A stretch of DNA of 64,000 nt from Bellilinea sp. (lineage in GTDB: Bacteria > Chloroflexota > Anaerolineae > Anaerolineales > Anaerolineaceae): assembly GCA_026003615.1 (NCBI GenBank), contig BPHQ01000001.1, positions 744,001 through 808,000 on the forward strand. Reading direction: 5' to 3'. A model generated the notes under the pieces. It was given only the letters and a program-made list of their open reading frames with translations. It did not search any database and had not been told where the DNA came from. The position numbers and the translations under genes were made by a program. Positions 9,178 through 18,552 of this stretch are shown here, in pieces. How positions within the stretch are numbered: the first letter of the stretch is position 1; the number at the start of each line of letters is the position of its first letter.

Positions 9178-10275
9178 ATGAATCAAACGATACAATATCC
9201 GAGAAATGTGATTTGGCGGAGAGCCTTGACCACAATTGGGCGACTCCTCTTGCCTTGTCTGGCCGAAATTAAGATCAATGGTCTTGAGCGCCTGCCCATG
9301 AAAGGGCCAGCTATTTTGGCAGGCAATCATGAAAACATCATCGAAGTTCTTTTAATGGCGGTTTATTCCCCCGCCATTGTTGAATTTATTGGTACTGGTG
9401 ATGTGCCGATTGATCCAAGATTTGCTTGGCTTGCCCATTTATATCAATTTATCCCGGTTAAGCGCGGGAATGTAGATCGGAAAGCAATTTATGCCGCCGT
9501 AGAGGTTTTAAAGGCTGGCGGGGTGGTGGGGATTTTCCCTCAAGGGGGCATTTGGGGTGCTGATATTCAGAGCGGTAGAAGTGGCGTGGCGGTGTTGAGT
9601 TACTTATCGGGTGCACCGGTTTACCCCATTGGGTTTGGCGGCTTAAGAGGTGCATTAACAAAGATGATTCGCTTAAAGCGGCCGCGAATATCAATAAGGG
9701 TGGGCGATCCTCTCTGGATGACGGGTGGGGAAAAAACTCAAGCCCCTTCGAAAAGTGAACTTGAGCGTTTTTCATTACGGGTCATGTCGCGAATTGCCGA
9801 ATTGTTACCGGAGGAAGAACAAAAAACTTCTCGAAAAGAACACGAATACTTTGATATCGAGGTTTTCGTTCGAAAAAACGGAACTCTGTCAGATCAAAAA
9901 ATAATTCTGGAAGAAGAAACGCGGCTTGGGTTGGGTATTTTATTCCATTACCCGGTTCTGCTGGATACTTTCAAACGAAATCTGGGTTTACCGGTGGGGT
10001 GTTTGCAGAAAATAGGCGAGCCAATAGCAGGTGAAGAGGTGATTACGGCAACCGACTCGATCCTCGATTATCTGGAACGGGAAAATCCGGGATTTTTTAC
10101 TTACCGTTTTGGGGTGGAAAGAGGGATTTTGATAAGAAATTCGCTCCAGACCCTAAATCAACATGCCAAACAACACCAACAGGATCATATTCTGCTTATG
10201 CCGATTTATGAGTATTTTGAGAATGGTAGATCAATTCGGCTTTACGGAGTCGACTCGCTTCACCCGCTGGTTTGA
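9178..10275 (+). CDS. 1-acyl-glycerol-phosphate acyltransferase-like (PlsC superfamily)
   Basis: Lysophospholipid acyltransferase family protein of 365 residues. Block I is NHENIIE, close to the NHxxxxD/E catalytic motif. A later FPQGGIW corresponds to the FPEGT block with Q in place of E. The acyltransferase domain covers about residues 1-205. The C-terminal ~150 residues are an extension not seen in short PlsC proteins and have no clear motif. ATG 9178 is used because an in-frame upstream ATG at 9133 lies in the terminator stem. The gene ends 16 bp inside the convergent oxidase gene. Confidence 0.8.
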   Translation: MNQTIQYPRNVIWRRALTTIGRLLLPCLAEIKINGLERLPMKGPAILAGNHENIIEVLLMAVYSPAIVEFIGTGDVPIDPRFAWLAHLYQFIPVKRGNVDRKAIYAAVEVLKAGGVVGIFPQGGIWGADIQSGRSGVAVLSYLSGAPVYPIGFGGLRGALTKMIRLKRPRISIRVGDPLWMTGGEKTQAPSKSELERFSLRVMSRIAELLPEEEQKTSRKEHEYFDIEVFVRKNGTLSDQKIILEEETRLGLGILFHYPVLLDTFKRNLGLPVGCLQKIGEPIAGEEVITATDSILDYLERENPGFFTYRFGVERGILIRNSLQTLNQHAKQHQQDHILLMPIYEYFENGRSIRLYGVDSLHPLV

Positions 10276-11501
10276 GATGCTGGTTGCTTTTCCCTTAAGT
10301 TGAAATTTCGGATCGCCATGGAGGCGATAGTCTTACCGATGCTTAAAGAGGCGGTTGCAGCTGGAGAAGGGGCATTCAAAACGTGAATCATACCAGCTGC
10401 TTCAACTATCCGAAAGTCATCTACCAGCGCTCCATTCGGTTCCAGTGCCTGAGCGCGAACACCTGCGCCACTGCGATGAACATCATTCATTCCTAAATCC
10501 GGAATCAACTTTTGCAAAGCAGAAACAAAAGCTCGTTTAGAGAGAGAGCGATAAAATTCCTCAAATCCCATCCTCCAGTACTTTAATCCCATTCGCCAAA
10601 AACCAATGAAGGTGGCATAAGTCAAAATATCTGTTATGGAAATATCGCTCAATTTATAACCTTCTCGTTTGAATGCCAAAACGGCATTTGGGCCGGCTTC
10701 AATGCCGCCGGTTACCCGGCGGGTAAAATGTACCCCAAGGAATGGGAATCGTGGATCGGGTACGGGGTAAATTAAGTTCCTGACCAGATAATGTTTTTGG
10801 GGGACGATATCGTAATATTCCCCACGGAATGGAATAATCTGTAAACCGGGATTGACTCCGCATTTTTTGGCGATTCGATCCGAATACAGACCTCCACAAT
10901 TAATCAAATAGCGAGTCCTGAATTCACCATTTGTGGTATTGAGAACGAGCTCATCTCCTTTGCTAGTCAGCGATTGAAAGGTGCTATTAGTGAAAATTTG
11001 ACCACCTTCTAATTGGAAAATTTCAGCGTATTTTTCGACAACCTGGACATAATCCACAATTCCGGTCTGAGGCACGTAAATGCCGGCTAGACCGGTGGCG
11101 TGAGGTTCATACTCTTTGATTTCGGCTGGTGTCAGGCGGCGTAGACCGGTCAGCCCATTTGCTTGCCCGCGTTCGAACAAGGCGTCAAGGCGGGGTAACT
11201 CATCCGGCGTGGTGGCTACAATCACTTTGCCACAGTTTTCATGGCGGATATTATGTTCCTGACAGAATTGATATAAGGCCTGTCGGCCTTCAACACAATT
11301 ACGGGCTTTGAGTGAACCGGGCTTGTAGTAAATGCCAGAGTGGATAACACCGCTGTTATTCCCGGTTTGATGAGCGGCAAGTTTTTTTTCTGCTTCAAGC
11401 ACCGCAATACTGGCTGAAGTTTGTTTTGATAGGGCTAACGCTGTCGCCATTCCGACAATCCCACCCCCAATGATTGCGATGTCAAAAGTTCTGTCAGTCA
11501 T
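10260..11501 (-). CDS. lhgO: L-2-hydroxyglutarate oxidase
   Basis: FAD-dependent oxidase/dehydrogenase of 413 residues that converts L-2-hydroxyglutarate to 2-oxoglutarate, a metabolite-repair step coupled to O2 or membrane quinones. The N-terminal Rossmann signature IIGGGIVGMATALAL starts at about residue 9. Family motifs include HQTGNNSGVIHSGIYYKPGS, PQTGIVDYVQV, INCGGLYSDRIA, FRGEYYDI and HFTRRVTGGIEAGPNAVLAF. The length matches family norms (about 400). The gene converges on the acyltransferase gene with a 16-bp overlap. Shine-Dalgarno GAGG precedes ATG 11501. Confidence 0.9.
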   Translation of the reverse strand: MTDRTFDIAIIGGGIVGMATALALSKQTSASIAVLEAEKKLAAHQTGNNSGVIHSGIYYKPGSLKARNCVEGRQALYQFCQEHNIRHENCGKVIVATTPDELPRLDALFERGQANGLTGLRRLTPAEIKEYEPHATGLAGIYVPQTGIVDYVQVVEKYAEIFQLEGGQIFTNSTFQSLTSKGDELVLNTTNGEFRTRYLINCGGLYSDRIAKKCGVNPGLQIIPFRGEYYDIVPQKHYLVRNLIYPVPDPRFPFLGVHFTRRVTGGIEAGPNAVLAFKREGYKLSDISITDILTYATFIGFWRMGLKYWRMGFEEFYRSLSKRAFVSALQKLIPDLGMNDVHRSGAGVRAQALEPNGALVDDFRIVEAAGMIHVLNAPSPAATASLSIGKTIASMAIRNFNLREKQPASQTSG

Positions 11502-11629
11502 TTGTCAGCCTCACCGAAACTAGGATTTTGGGTAATGAAGATAGACTTTGTAAAATGATTATACCCCTTTTGCGTAAATCCTTTTTCACCCCGGTGGTGG
11601 TGATTTTCAGGTGATATCCGAGTGATTTC

Positions 11630-12295
11630 TTAATTCAACCAGGCTGAAAGATTAGCCTGAGTTGGGGTAGATTTCATCAAGTGTTTGAGAACCGCAATTT
11701 CCCGCCTATAAAGGCGGGTCAGTTTATATAGCAGGTGAGCGGTTGTCTCGGATTCGAGTAGATCCTGTTTCTCGTGAAGGGGAATTTGAAGCAAGGAAGC
11801 CGCCATATACAATTTGATGAGAGGATCTTCGGGGAGGTCGAGATGGTTGATTTCAACGTGTAATTCTTCATCGGAAAGCTTGTTGAGGGTCTGCAAATAA
11901 CGATAGATCCACGGTTGAAATGCCCGAACGCCACGTGCAACGGCAATCGTGTGCGGTTCTTCCATTGGGAATATCTCAACCATGGCAGTCAGATAAGGGA
12001 GGTCATAATTCAGGGAATTAATTTTGAAACGTTCCTCGCCAATCGTGAGGATATTCATGCGCCCATCTTCCAGTCTTTCGGCTTGAATGATATTGGCGGT
12101 GCACCCGACAGTGTAAGGTTTTGCGAGGGGACCTAAGGCTTCCAGGCCCTGTCTGATCAGGACAACTCCCAATGGTTGATTTTCAGAGATGCAACGCTGA
12201 ATCATCAGACGATACCTTGCTTCGAAAATGTGAAGCGGCAAAGGCATACCCGGGAATAAAACCGTATGTAGAGGAAATAAGCAAAGTTCGCGCAT
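11630..12295 (-). CDS. LON substrate-binding domain protein
   Basis: Stand-alone LON N-terminal (PUA-like) domain protein of 221 residues, without the AAA+ or protease domains of Lon. The start LCLFPLHTVLFPGMPLPLHIFEARYRLMI is the classic opening of this domain, and VGCTANIIQAERLEDGRMNILTIGEERFKI is the central strand set. The second half is helical, as in the Lon N-domain. Such proteins are widespread in bacteria; their role, perhaps substrate recognition or regulation, is not settled. The gene is monocistronic between two intergenic gaps. Confidence 0.88.
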   Translation of the reverse strand: MRELCLFPLHTVLFPGMPLPLHIFEARYRLMIQRCISENQPLGVVLIRQGLEALGPLAKPYTVGCTANIIQAERLEDGRMNILTIGEERFKINSLNYDLPYLTAMVEIFPMEEPHTIAVARGVRAFQPWIYRYLQTLNKLSDEELHVEINHLDLPEDPLIKLYMAASLLQIPLHEKQDLLESETTAHLLYKLTRLYRREIAVLKHLMKSTPTQANLSAWLN

Positions 12296-12352
12296 AATTT
12301 TTTATTAATTTCTTCTCTAACTTTAAAGCCAATTAAGAATTGTTACCAGTAC

Positions 12353-12380
12353 TTGTATGAGGTTTCATCTGCGTTATAAT
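12353..12380 (+). promoter_or_regulatory. Sigma70-type promoter of the DUF493 gene, probably leaderless
   Basis: The -35 is TTGTAT (12353-12358), the spacer is 16 bp and the -10 is TATAAT (12375-12380). Transcription should start near 12387, which is itself an ATG in the frame of the DUF493 gene and has no Shine-Dalgarno sequence. This suggests a leaderless mRNA and argues against the earlier in-frame ATG at 12357. Confidence 0.5.
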
Positions 12381-12386
12381 CACGTC

Positions 12387-12653
12387 ATGGAATACGAACG
12401 ACCCCACATGGATTTTCCGACCATTTTTCGGCTGAGAGTTATTGGCGCAAATCAGGATGATTTTGCCACATTTGTGATGGTAGAGGTGCGCAAGCATGTT
12501 CCTGACCTAACCGAGGATGGAATCGAAGCAAGGCCGAGCAACGGCGGTAAGTATCTTGCGGTTAAGGTTTCCTTTGTGGCCGAATCGCGCGAGCAGCTGG
12601 ATGCCATCTATGCACATCTCAGTGCTCAGGATCGGGTGATCTACTTGCTTTAA
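12387..12653 (+). CDS. DUF493 (YbeD-like) family protein
   Basis: Small protein of 88 residues with an ACT-like alpha/beta fold, as in E. coli YbeD (DUF493). Recognisable points are the opening MDFPTIFRLRVIGANQDDF, the strand RPSNGGKYLAVKVSFVAES and the end AHLSAQDRVIYLL. The family is thought to be regulatory, but no molecular function is firmly established. ATG 12387 is preferred over 12357 because a TATAAT box lies between them and because the resulting length fits the family. The gene converges on the OpuC-type permease gene. Confidence 0.8.
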   Translation: MEYERPHMDFPTIFRLRVIGANQDDFATFVMVEVRKHVPDLTEDGIEARPSNGGKYLAVKVSFVAESREQLDAIYAHLSAQDRVIYLL

Positions 12654-12690
12654 TCAGAAGTACAAATCACATTGGCTGGTTTGTCAGGAC

Positions 12691-13323
12691 TTATCGGGCT
12701 TGCATCCAACGGCCGCTGACCATCTTTTCAATGCCTAAGATCCCCCGATTGAAGAAAAGAGCGAGCAGACCAACAAAAATTGCACCAATCCAGATTTTAT
12801 CCATCCTGCCGGCTTGAGCAATGCCCTCGAATAATAAAACGCCAAGGCCGCCGGCTCCAAACTTGGCGCCAATTGTGGCTATGGCCACCGAGATAACACT
12901 GGCTAAACGCACGCCAGCTAAAATAATCGGTAAAGCAAGAGGTATTTGAATCCGAAGTGCCATTTGAAATCGGCTCATTCCCATGCCGCGCGCTGCCTCA
13001 ATGATAGAAGGATCAATACCCCGAAAACCTGCCAGAATATTTCTCAGTAAAATGATCTGGCTGTAAATCACCAGAGCTACCATCACTGAACGGGCATTCA
13101 ACCCAAAAAATGGAATAAGAAAAATCATCAGGGCAATACTGGGAATGGTGTAAAGAATGTTATTGAGTGGAATAAGGAAGTTAGCTAAACGCGGAAAACG
13201 ATGGATTAACCACCCCAGAGGCAAGGCAATCAAAAATGCGATACCTACTGGTAGAATTGACAACTGGAAGTGTTGGAATGTCAATTGCAGGATATAGTCG
13301 AAATTATTCAGCAGGTAATTCAT
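12691..13323 (-). CDS. Glycine betaine/choline-type ABC transporter permease (OpuC/ProW-like)
   Basis: Inner-membrane permease of 210 residues with about five or six membrane segments. The family's cytoplasmic EAA loop is EAARGMGMSRFQMALRIQIP (about residues 108-127). LPLGWLIHRF and IPSIALMIFLIPFFGL are typical of OpuCB/OpuCD. It is the last gene of a four-gene minus-strand operon (15882 to 12691), and only 3 bp separate it from the ATPase gene. It should pair with the permease at 15226-15882 as a heterodimer for uptake of a quaternary amine osmolyte. Confidence 0.92.
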   Translation of the reverse strand: MNYLLNNFDYILQLTFQHFQLSILPVGIAFLIALPLGWLIHRFPRLANFLIPLNNILYTIPSIALMIFLIPFFGLNARSVMVALVIYSQIILLRNILAGFRGIDPSIIEAARGMGMSRFQMALRIQIPLALPIILAGVRLASVISVAIATIGAKFGAGGLGVLLFEGIAQAGRMDKIWIGAIFVGLLALFFNRGILGIEKMVSGRWMQAR

Positions 13324-13326
13324 TTT

Positions 13327-14292
13327 CTAAGTCGAGAGACAGCCGACTTTCCGAATTTCCTCAAAAGTGATAAAGCCAATCGGATCACCTTCGTCGGTTA
13401 TTACAACTGCGGTATCTACCCCAGGAGAAAGCATTACTGAGAGAACCCGTTTGAGGTCGGTACCGAGGGGCACTTGCGGCAGTTGGTCGGGTTGAATGGC
13501 CGAATCAAGAGACTTCATTACTGTTTCAACGCGGACCAGAGATAATTGGCGGATGCGATCGTCGGTATTTAGTAATTGACGGACAAAATCACTGGCGGGG
13601 TTGGCCAGCAGGTTACAGGGAGTATCTTTTTGTATCAGCCGACCTTTGTCCAGCACAATGATTTCATCGGCTAATTTCAGTGCTTCCTCGACATCATGAG
13701 TCACAAACAGGATTGTTTTTTTCAATCGGCGTTGCAGTTCGAGCAATTGATCCTGTAAACTTTCACGGGTGATGGCATCAATTGCCCCAAATGGTTCATC
13801 CATCAACATAACCTGAGGGTCAGCGGCAAGAGCGCGTGCCAGTCCTACCCGTTGTTGCTGCCCTCCGGAAAGTTGTGCGGGATAGCGATTGCGGAAGTCC
13901 AAAGGAAGATGAACGAGGTCGAGCAACTCATCAATACGTCTTTCAATACGCTGCCTTTCCCACCTCAGTAATTCCGGGACAACAGCAATATTTTTTGCAA
14001 TGGTTAGGTGAGGAAAAAGACCGACCTGTTGGATGACATAGCCGATATTGCGGCGTAATTGGTTCACCGGCATGGATTGAATGTCCACCCCATTCAAAAA
14101 TATAATTCCACTGGTGGGTTCGTGCAGCCGGTTGACCATTTTGAGTAAGGTTGTTTTACCGCAACCGGAAGGACCCAATAATACTACCATGGCTCCTTCC
14201 GGTATTTCCAGTGTGATATTGTCAACGGCAGGTGCAGTGGCGCCAGGATACTGTTTACTGACATTGACAAATTGAATGCCTGCCATATCCAA
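13327..14292 (-). CDS. Osmolyte ABC transporter ATP-binding protein with CBS domain (OpuCA/ProV-like)
   Basis: ATPase of 321 residues powering the OpuC-type importer. Walker A is GPSGCGKTT (from residue 40), the signature is LSGGQQQR, Walker B is VMLMDEPFGAID and the switch His is in FVTHDVEEAL. The C-terminal part (about 255-321) has a CBS-like half with VLSVMLSPGVDTAVVITDEG and GFITFEEI. In OpuA-type systems CBS domains sense ionic strength. The start directly abuts the stop of the binding-protein gene. MDMAGIQ could also begin at the second Met. Confidence 0.93.
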   Translation of the reverse strand: MDMAGIQFVNVSKQYPGATAPAVDNITLEIPEGAMVVLLGPSGCGKTTLLKMVNRLHEPTSGIIFLNGVDIQSMPVNQLRRNIGYVIQQVGLFPHLTIAKNIAVVPELLRWERQRIERRIDELLDLVHLPLDFRNRYPAQLSGGQQQRVGLARALAADPQVMLMDEPFGAIDAITRESLQDQLLELQRRLKKTILFVTHDVEEALKLADEIIVLDKGRLIQKDTPCNLLANPASDFVRQLLNTDDRIRQLSLVRVETVMKSLDSAIQPDQLPQVPLGTDLKRVLSVMLSPGVDTAVVITDEGDPIGFITFEEIRKVGCLST

Positions 14293-15201
14293 CTACTTGA
14301 CCAATCCTTGTTGTTGTAAAAATTCCCTTGCGACATCAGCAGGCTCGCGTTGTTTGCCAGATACTTCGTAGTTCAATCGTTGCATGACCTCGTCTGTGAG
14401 CAAGGGAGCTAAACCGTTCAAAATTTCAGCAATTTTGGGATTTGCGTCCAACACATCCTTGCGGATCACCGGGGCAACCTGATAAGGAGGCCAAAGTCCT
14501 TTGTCATCCCGTAAGATCACCAGATCAAAAGCGGCAATTTCTCCATCGGTCCCAAAGGCTACGGTTACGTCCGCTTGTCCTTCATTGATTGCCTGATAAC
14601 GGAGGCCGGGGTCAACCGATTTATATTCCTTGAAATTGAAATCGCCATAAACCTGACGCATCCCCGGCAAGCCATCTTCGCGTTCTTGAAATTCAGGGGG
14701 GCCAACCATGACAAGATTCGAGGCCTGAGCAACCAGATCAGAGACGGTCTCAATCCCCAATTCCTGAGCTCTGCTGCGTTTCATTGCAACAGCCTGAGTG
14801 TTGTTCATGGGGGCAGGATCCAACCAAACCAGATTGAACCGGCTAGCGTATTCGCTTTTAACCGTGTTATAGACTGCGACAGGATCGGTGTTGACAGGAA
14901 GTTTAAGAACGGTTAATAATCCCGTCCCCGTATATTCAGGGTAAAGGTCAATCTCATTGGACTCGAGAGCTTTTTGAGCAATAGGGGTCCCGCCGAGGTT
15001 TAGCTTTCGTTCAACCTTAAAACCATTGTCCTCCAGCAATTGGGCGTACATTTCACCCAGAATAAATTGTTCAGTGAAATCTTTGGATGCTACCCGAATT
15101 ACTGTTTGAGAGGGGGTGTTCGCGGTTGGCGAGCAGGATGCCAGGACGATCAAAGCCAAGAACGCACCCAAAAGGATTTTTAAGAAATTCGGTTTTTTCA
15201 T
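14293..15201 (-). CDS. Osmolyte ABC transporter substrate-binding lipoprotein (OpuCC-like)
   Basis: Extracellular binding protein of 302 residues, anchored as a lipoprotein: hydrophobic signal and lipobox LASC with Cys23. The mature part has the OpuAC/OpuCC features VASKDFTEQFILGEMYAQLL, GGTPIAQKALESNEIDLYPE and YTGTG (about residues 38-95). The C-terminal lobe ends with a helical LLTDEVMQRLNYEVSG. It captures glycine betaine, choline, carnitine or a related compound; the aromatic-cage residues cannot be placed by eye. It lies 24 bp after the first permease gene of the operon. Confidence 0.92.
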   Translation of the reverse strand: MKKPNFLKILLGAFLALIVLASCSPTANTPSQTVIRVASKDFTEQFILGEMYAQLLEDNGFKVERKLNLGGTPIAQKALESNEIDLYPEYTGTGLLTVLKLPVNTDPVAVYNTVKSEYASRFNLVWLDPAPMNNTQAVAMKRSRAQELGIETVSDLVAQASNLVMVGPPEFQEREDGLPGMRQVYGDFNFKEYKSVDPGLRYQAINEGQADVTVAFGTDGEIAAFDLVILRDDKGLWPPYQVAPVIRKDVLDANPKIAEILNGLAPLLTDEVMQRLNYEVSGKQREPADVAREFLQQQGLVK

Positions 15202-15225
15202 GTGACACCTCGTTTTGATTTCCTT

Positions 15226-15882
15226 TCATAACTTAATAGGTTGGAATGTTTTTTGAAGCAGGGCCAGCAGCCCTTCTACGGCTAATGTGATCAGGGCCAC
15301 CGGAATTGCCCCCACGAAGAGAATACTGTAATCGTATAGGGCAAAACCACGTGTAATGTAAATGCCCAATCCGCCACTACCCACAAAAGCCGCCAGAGTT
15401 GCACTGGCAATAACGTCTACCGCCGAAATGCGAATGCCAGTCAGGATTACAGGGATTGCAAGGGGAAACTCAACCTTGATCATTCTTTGAATAGGCGACA
15501 TACCCATGCCGCGGGCTGCTTCAATAATGGCGGGTTCAAGCGTACGGAACGCGGTATCGGTATTGATCAGCACGGGCGGCATTGCCAAAACTGTCAGGGC
15601 AACGATTGCGGAAGTGGAGGTCAATCCCAGGTAGGGAATCATTAAAAACAAAATAGCCAAGCTGGGTACGACCCGTAAACCATTTACGATGTTCATAAGG
15701 GTCAATGAGGCAAATCGTGATCTGGACGTCCAGATACCAAGAGGAACACAAAGTATAACAGCAATTCCAACGGCAATTCCAGCCAATGCCAGATGGTCCA
15801 CAACCGCACCCCAAAATTCAGTTTGGCGTTCGATGAAGTATAAATAACTTTGCCACAAGGTCTGGATGAGCGTTTCTACCAA
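15226..15882 (-). CDS. Glycine betaine/choline-type ABC transporter permease (OpuC/ProW-like)
   Basis: Permease of 218 residues, the first transporter gene of the minus-strand osmolyte operon. The EAA loop is EAARGMGMSPIQRMIKVEFP, nearly the same as in the partner permease at 12691-13323. RVVPSLAILFLMIPYLGL and AFVGSGGLGIYITRG are typical. Its ATG lies inside the last 7 bp of the DUF427 gene, so the two are translationally coupled. Confidence 0.92.
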   Translation of the reverse strand: MVETLIQTLWQSYLYFIERQTEFWGAVVDHLALAGIAVGIAVILCVPLGIWTSRSRFASLTLMNIVNGLRVVPSLAILFLMIPYLGLTSTSAIVALTVLAMPPVLINTDTAFRTLEPAIIEAARGMGMSPIQRMIKVEFPLAIPVILTGIRISAVDVIASATLAAFVGSGGLGIYITRGFALYDYSILFVGAIPVALITLAVEGLLALLQKTFQPIKL

Positions 15883-16367
15883 AGTTCGCTACCTGCCTCA
15901 CCTTTGAAGGGACCAATCAGGTTCGAGGTAATCCATCCACCATAAAAATTACCGGGCTGCGGTTTGACCAGTTCTCCTTCAACAAAACATTGATCCATCC
16001 ATTGCGGATAAAAAGCAATAAAGCGGGCGATGGACGAGAAAGGCGGATTCGGATGGGGGTAATACCAGGCTGCGTTATGGGCTATTTTTCCAGGGGTTTT
16101 GATCGTGTAATAAGATGCCTGGCCTTTCCATTCACAAAAAGAGCGGCGAATAGAAGGTACGAGATACTCCATCAATACATCTTCTGGCGGGAAATAATAT
16201 ACAGGCGGGTGACTCGTTTCCAAAACTCGAAAGGCTTTCCGGGTTTCTGCCAACTTAATTCCGTCAAAAATAACCATCAGGTGAAGATTGGTTGCTTCTA
16301 CCCGCGGCGGACGTGGGTATTCCCAAACTGATTCTGGTTTTAGAAAAAATCCGGGATTGCTGCTCAT
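15876..16367 (-). CDS. DUF427 family protein
   Basis: Protein of 163 residues of the DUF427 family (single beta-tent fold, unknown function). The diagnostic region is VYYFPPEDVLMEYL followed by FCEWKGQASYYTI. The end IAFYPQWMDQCFVEGELVKPQPG fits too. It is the promoter-proximal gene of the osmolyte-transporter operon and overlaps the permease start by 7 bp. Whether this linkage is functional is unclear, since DUF427 genes occur in many contexts. Confidence 0.85.
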   Translation of the reverse strand: MSSNPGFFLKPESVWEYPRPPRVEATNLHLMVIFDGIKLAETRKAFRVLETSHPPVYYFPPEDVLMEYLVPSIRRSFCEWKGQASYYTIKTPGKIAHNAAWYYPHPNPPFSSIARFIAFYPQWMDQCFVEGELVKPQPGNFYGGWITSNLIGPFKGEAGSELW

Positions 16368-16519
16368 TGTAAAAATAACCTTACTTTTTTATTTTACGTT
16401 CAAAAATTCTCTCGTCAAACTATTGTATAAGAAAAATATAATCTCTTAAATCTTACTTGTTGATAAATTTTAGCATTATAGTAATATATATAAAAATAGT
16501 TCTAAAGTTGGAGACAGCA

Positions 16520-18409
16520 ATGAAAACCAGTTGGGGTAAAAAACTTCAGTATTATTTTGATTATTTGTTCTCCCTTGGTCCTGGGGTGTTGATTGGAGCG
16601 CTGGCTTTATTTACAGTAGTTCTTTCACTTATTACTGCCCTGGTTCTTGTGGTGGGCCGATTATCACCAGGAGGTGAACCCCCCTTTGACTTTATTGAGG
16701 GGTTATGGTTCACGTTTCTTGCCAGTTTGGGTGAAGGGTCTGTAGCGGGGAGAGAGTCCGTTTGGATATTTCGATTCTTAACATTGGGACTTACCCTGGC
16801 GAGTATTTTTATTGTGTCGAACCTGATCGGTATTATTTCAAACGCCATTAGCCAAAAAATTGAAAATTTACGACGGGGTAAATCTGCCGTAATCGAAAGA
16901 GATCATATTGTGGTATTGGGATGGTCCGAACAAGTTTTTACGATTATCCCTCAGTTATTCATTGCCCAGGAAGGGAAGAAAAATCAAAAAATTGTCTTAC
17001 TCGGTAATCACGATAAAGTTGAAATGGAAGATCAAATCCGAAGTCGAATAGGAGCAGAGTCTCTCCGAAAGGTGGTTTGCCGGAGCGGCAGTCCTATTGA
17101 AATGAGTGATTTGGAGTTGACCAATCTGAACGAGGCAAGCGGCATCCTTGTCCTTACACCGGAGGGCGAAAATCCAGATGCCGAAGTGATAAAAACAGTG
17201 CTTGCGATAACCAAAAGCCATGACCGAAGGGGGCGTCCCTTTACAATTATTGCCTCTTTAAGGGAAAAACAAAACCGGGCATTGGGTAAGATTGTTGGTG
17301 AGGGAGAGGTTGAATGGATTTATTCCGGTCAGGTGATTGCTCGATTGCTGGCGCAAAGTTGCAATCAACCAGGGCTTTCGGTAGTTTATTCCGATTTATT
17401 AGATTTCACCGGGGATGAGATTTATTTTGTTGAAGACGCTGCTTTGATTGGCCGAACCTACCGAGAGGCATTAAGCACGTTTCAAAAAGGAGTGGTTATT
17501 GGACTTCAAAAAGGTGATCGGGTAACACTTAACCCGCCTATGGAATCAATAATTCGCGCTGGAGATCAACTCATCGTGATTTCCAGCGATGAGCATGGAT
17601 TAGTTCGTGGTGAACGCACCCCAATCCATGATGAATGGATTGTCTCTAATCACTTTCCACCACGATCGAGTGAAAGTGTCATCATCCTGGGTTGGAGTGA
17701 CCGTGGGTATGAATTGTTAAGGGAATTGAACAATTATTTTCAACCAAAATCAAAGGTTTGCATCGTTACCGATAAATTCGATTTACGAAAGGAACTCGAA
17801 GAAATCGCTTCAGACTTCAATATAAAAATCAGTTTTGAACAAAGATCAATTCTGGATCGGTCTGAATTGGATAGATTGAAATTGCCAAAATACAATCACA
17901 TAATTTTGCTCAGTAATGAGGATCAAGCCTCGTCCATTCAGCAAATAGACTCCAATACTTTATTTACATTGTTGCATGTGCGAGACATAATCGAAAATGC
18001 TCATTCCAAACCCTCCATTGCGACTGAAATTTTAGATGGCCGCAACAGCCGGCTTGCGGAGGTTGCAAAGGCGGATGATTTTATTGTAAGTGACCGTTTA
18101 ATTAGTTTGATGATGGCTCAAATTGTTGCTGACCGCCGAAGAAATGCCGTGTATGAAGATCTGTTCAACCCGCAAGGCTCAGAAATTTACTTGAAACCAG
18201 TAACTCAATATGTAAAAACGGGTGTTGCCTTAAATTTTTATACATTGCTGGAATCGGCTGCCCGAAAGGGGGAAACAGCAATTGGCTACCGATTATCCTC
18301 ACTCTCCGAAGATGCGAAACGGTCGTTTGGGGTCAAGATCAATCCTGATAAGTGGGATGAAGTGGTTTTTACTGAAAAGGATAAGGTAATTGTTTTAGCT
18401 GAAAAGTAA
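16520..18409 (+). CDS. CASTOR/POLLUX-like ion channel with tandem RCK domains
   Basis: Membrane ion-conductance protein of 629 residues. ATG 16520 follows Shine-Dalgarno GGAG (16510-16513), so it is preferred over the earlier ATG at 16457. After two or three N-terminal membrane segments (about 16-110, with a re-entrant pore-like FIEGLWFTFLASLGEGS between them) come two Rossmann-like RCK/TrkA-N domains: IVVLGWSEQVFTIIP at about 130 and VIILGWSDRGYELL at about 390. Each domain is followed by regulatory TrkA-C-like segments. The architecture matches the CASTOR/POLLUX/DMI1 family and its bacterial homologues. The GYG filter of classical K+ channels is absent, so ion selectivity is uncertain. Confidence 0.82.
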   Translation: MKTSWGKKLQYYFDYLFSLGPGVLIGALALFTVVLSLITALVLVVGRLSPGGEPPFDFIEGLWFTFLASLGEGSVAGRESVWIFRFLTLGLTLASIFIVSNLIGIISNAISQKIENLRRGKSAVIERDHIVVLGWSEQVFTIIPQLFIAQEGKKNQKIVLLGNHDKVEMEDQIRSRIGAESLRKVVCRSGSPIEMSDLELTNLNEASGILVLTPEGENPDAEVIKTVLAITKSHDRRGRPFTIIASLREKQNRALGKIVGEGEVEWIYSGQVIARLLAQSCNQPGLSVVYSDLLDFTGDEIYFVEDAALIGRTYREALSTFQKGVVIGLQKGDRVTLNPPMESIIRAGDQLIVISSDEHGLVRGERTPIHDEWIVSNHFPPRSSESVIILGWSDRGYELLRELNNYFQPKSKVCIVTDKFDLRKELEEIASDFNIKISFEQRSILDRSELDRLKLPKYNHIILLSNEDQASSIQQIDSNTLFTLLHVRDIIENAHSKPSIATEILDGRNSRLAEVAKADDFIVSDRLISLMMAQIVADRRRNAVYEDLFNPQGSEIYLKPVTQYVKTGVALNFYTLLESAARKGETAIGYRLSSLSEDAKRSFGVKINPDKWDEVVFTEKDKVIVLAEK

Positions 18410-18552
18410 TATCGAACGCAGAGAGTTGAATTTGGCTCAAATCCTGCACCATAATGTCGGGGTTTGGATGTATTTGTTATTCAATATCACCATGGTTAAA
18501 ATTTTCTGTGCTAACATTGTAAGAAAGCGTACACTTGGCTGTGAATTCAATC

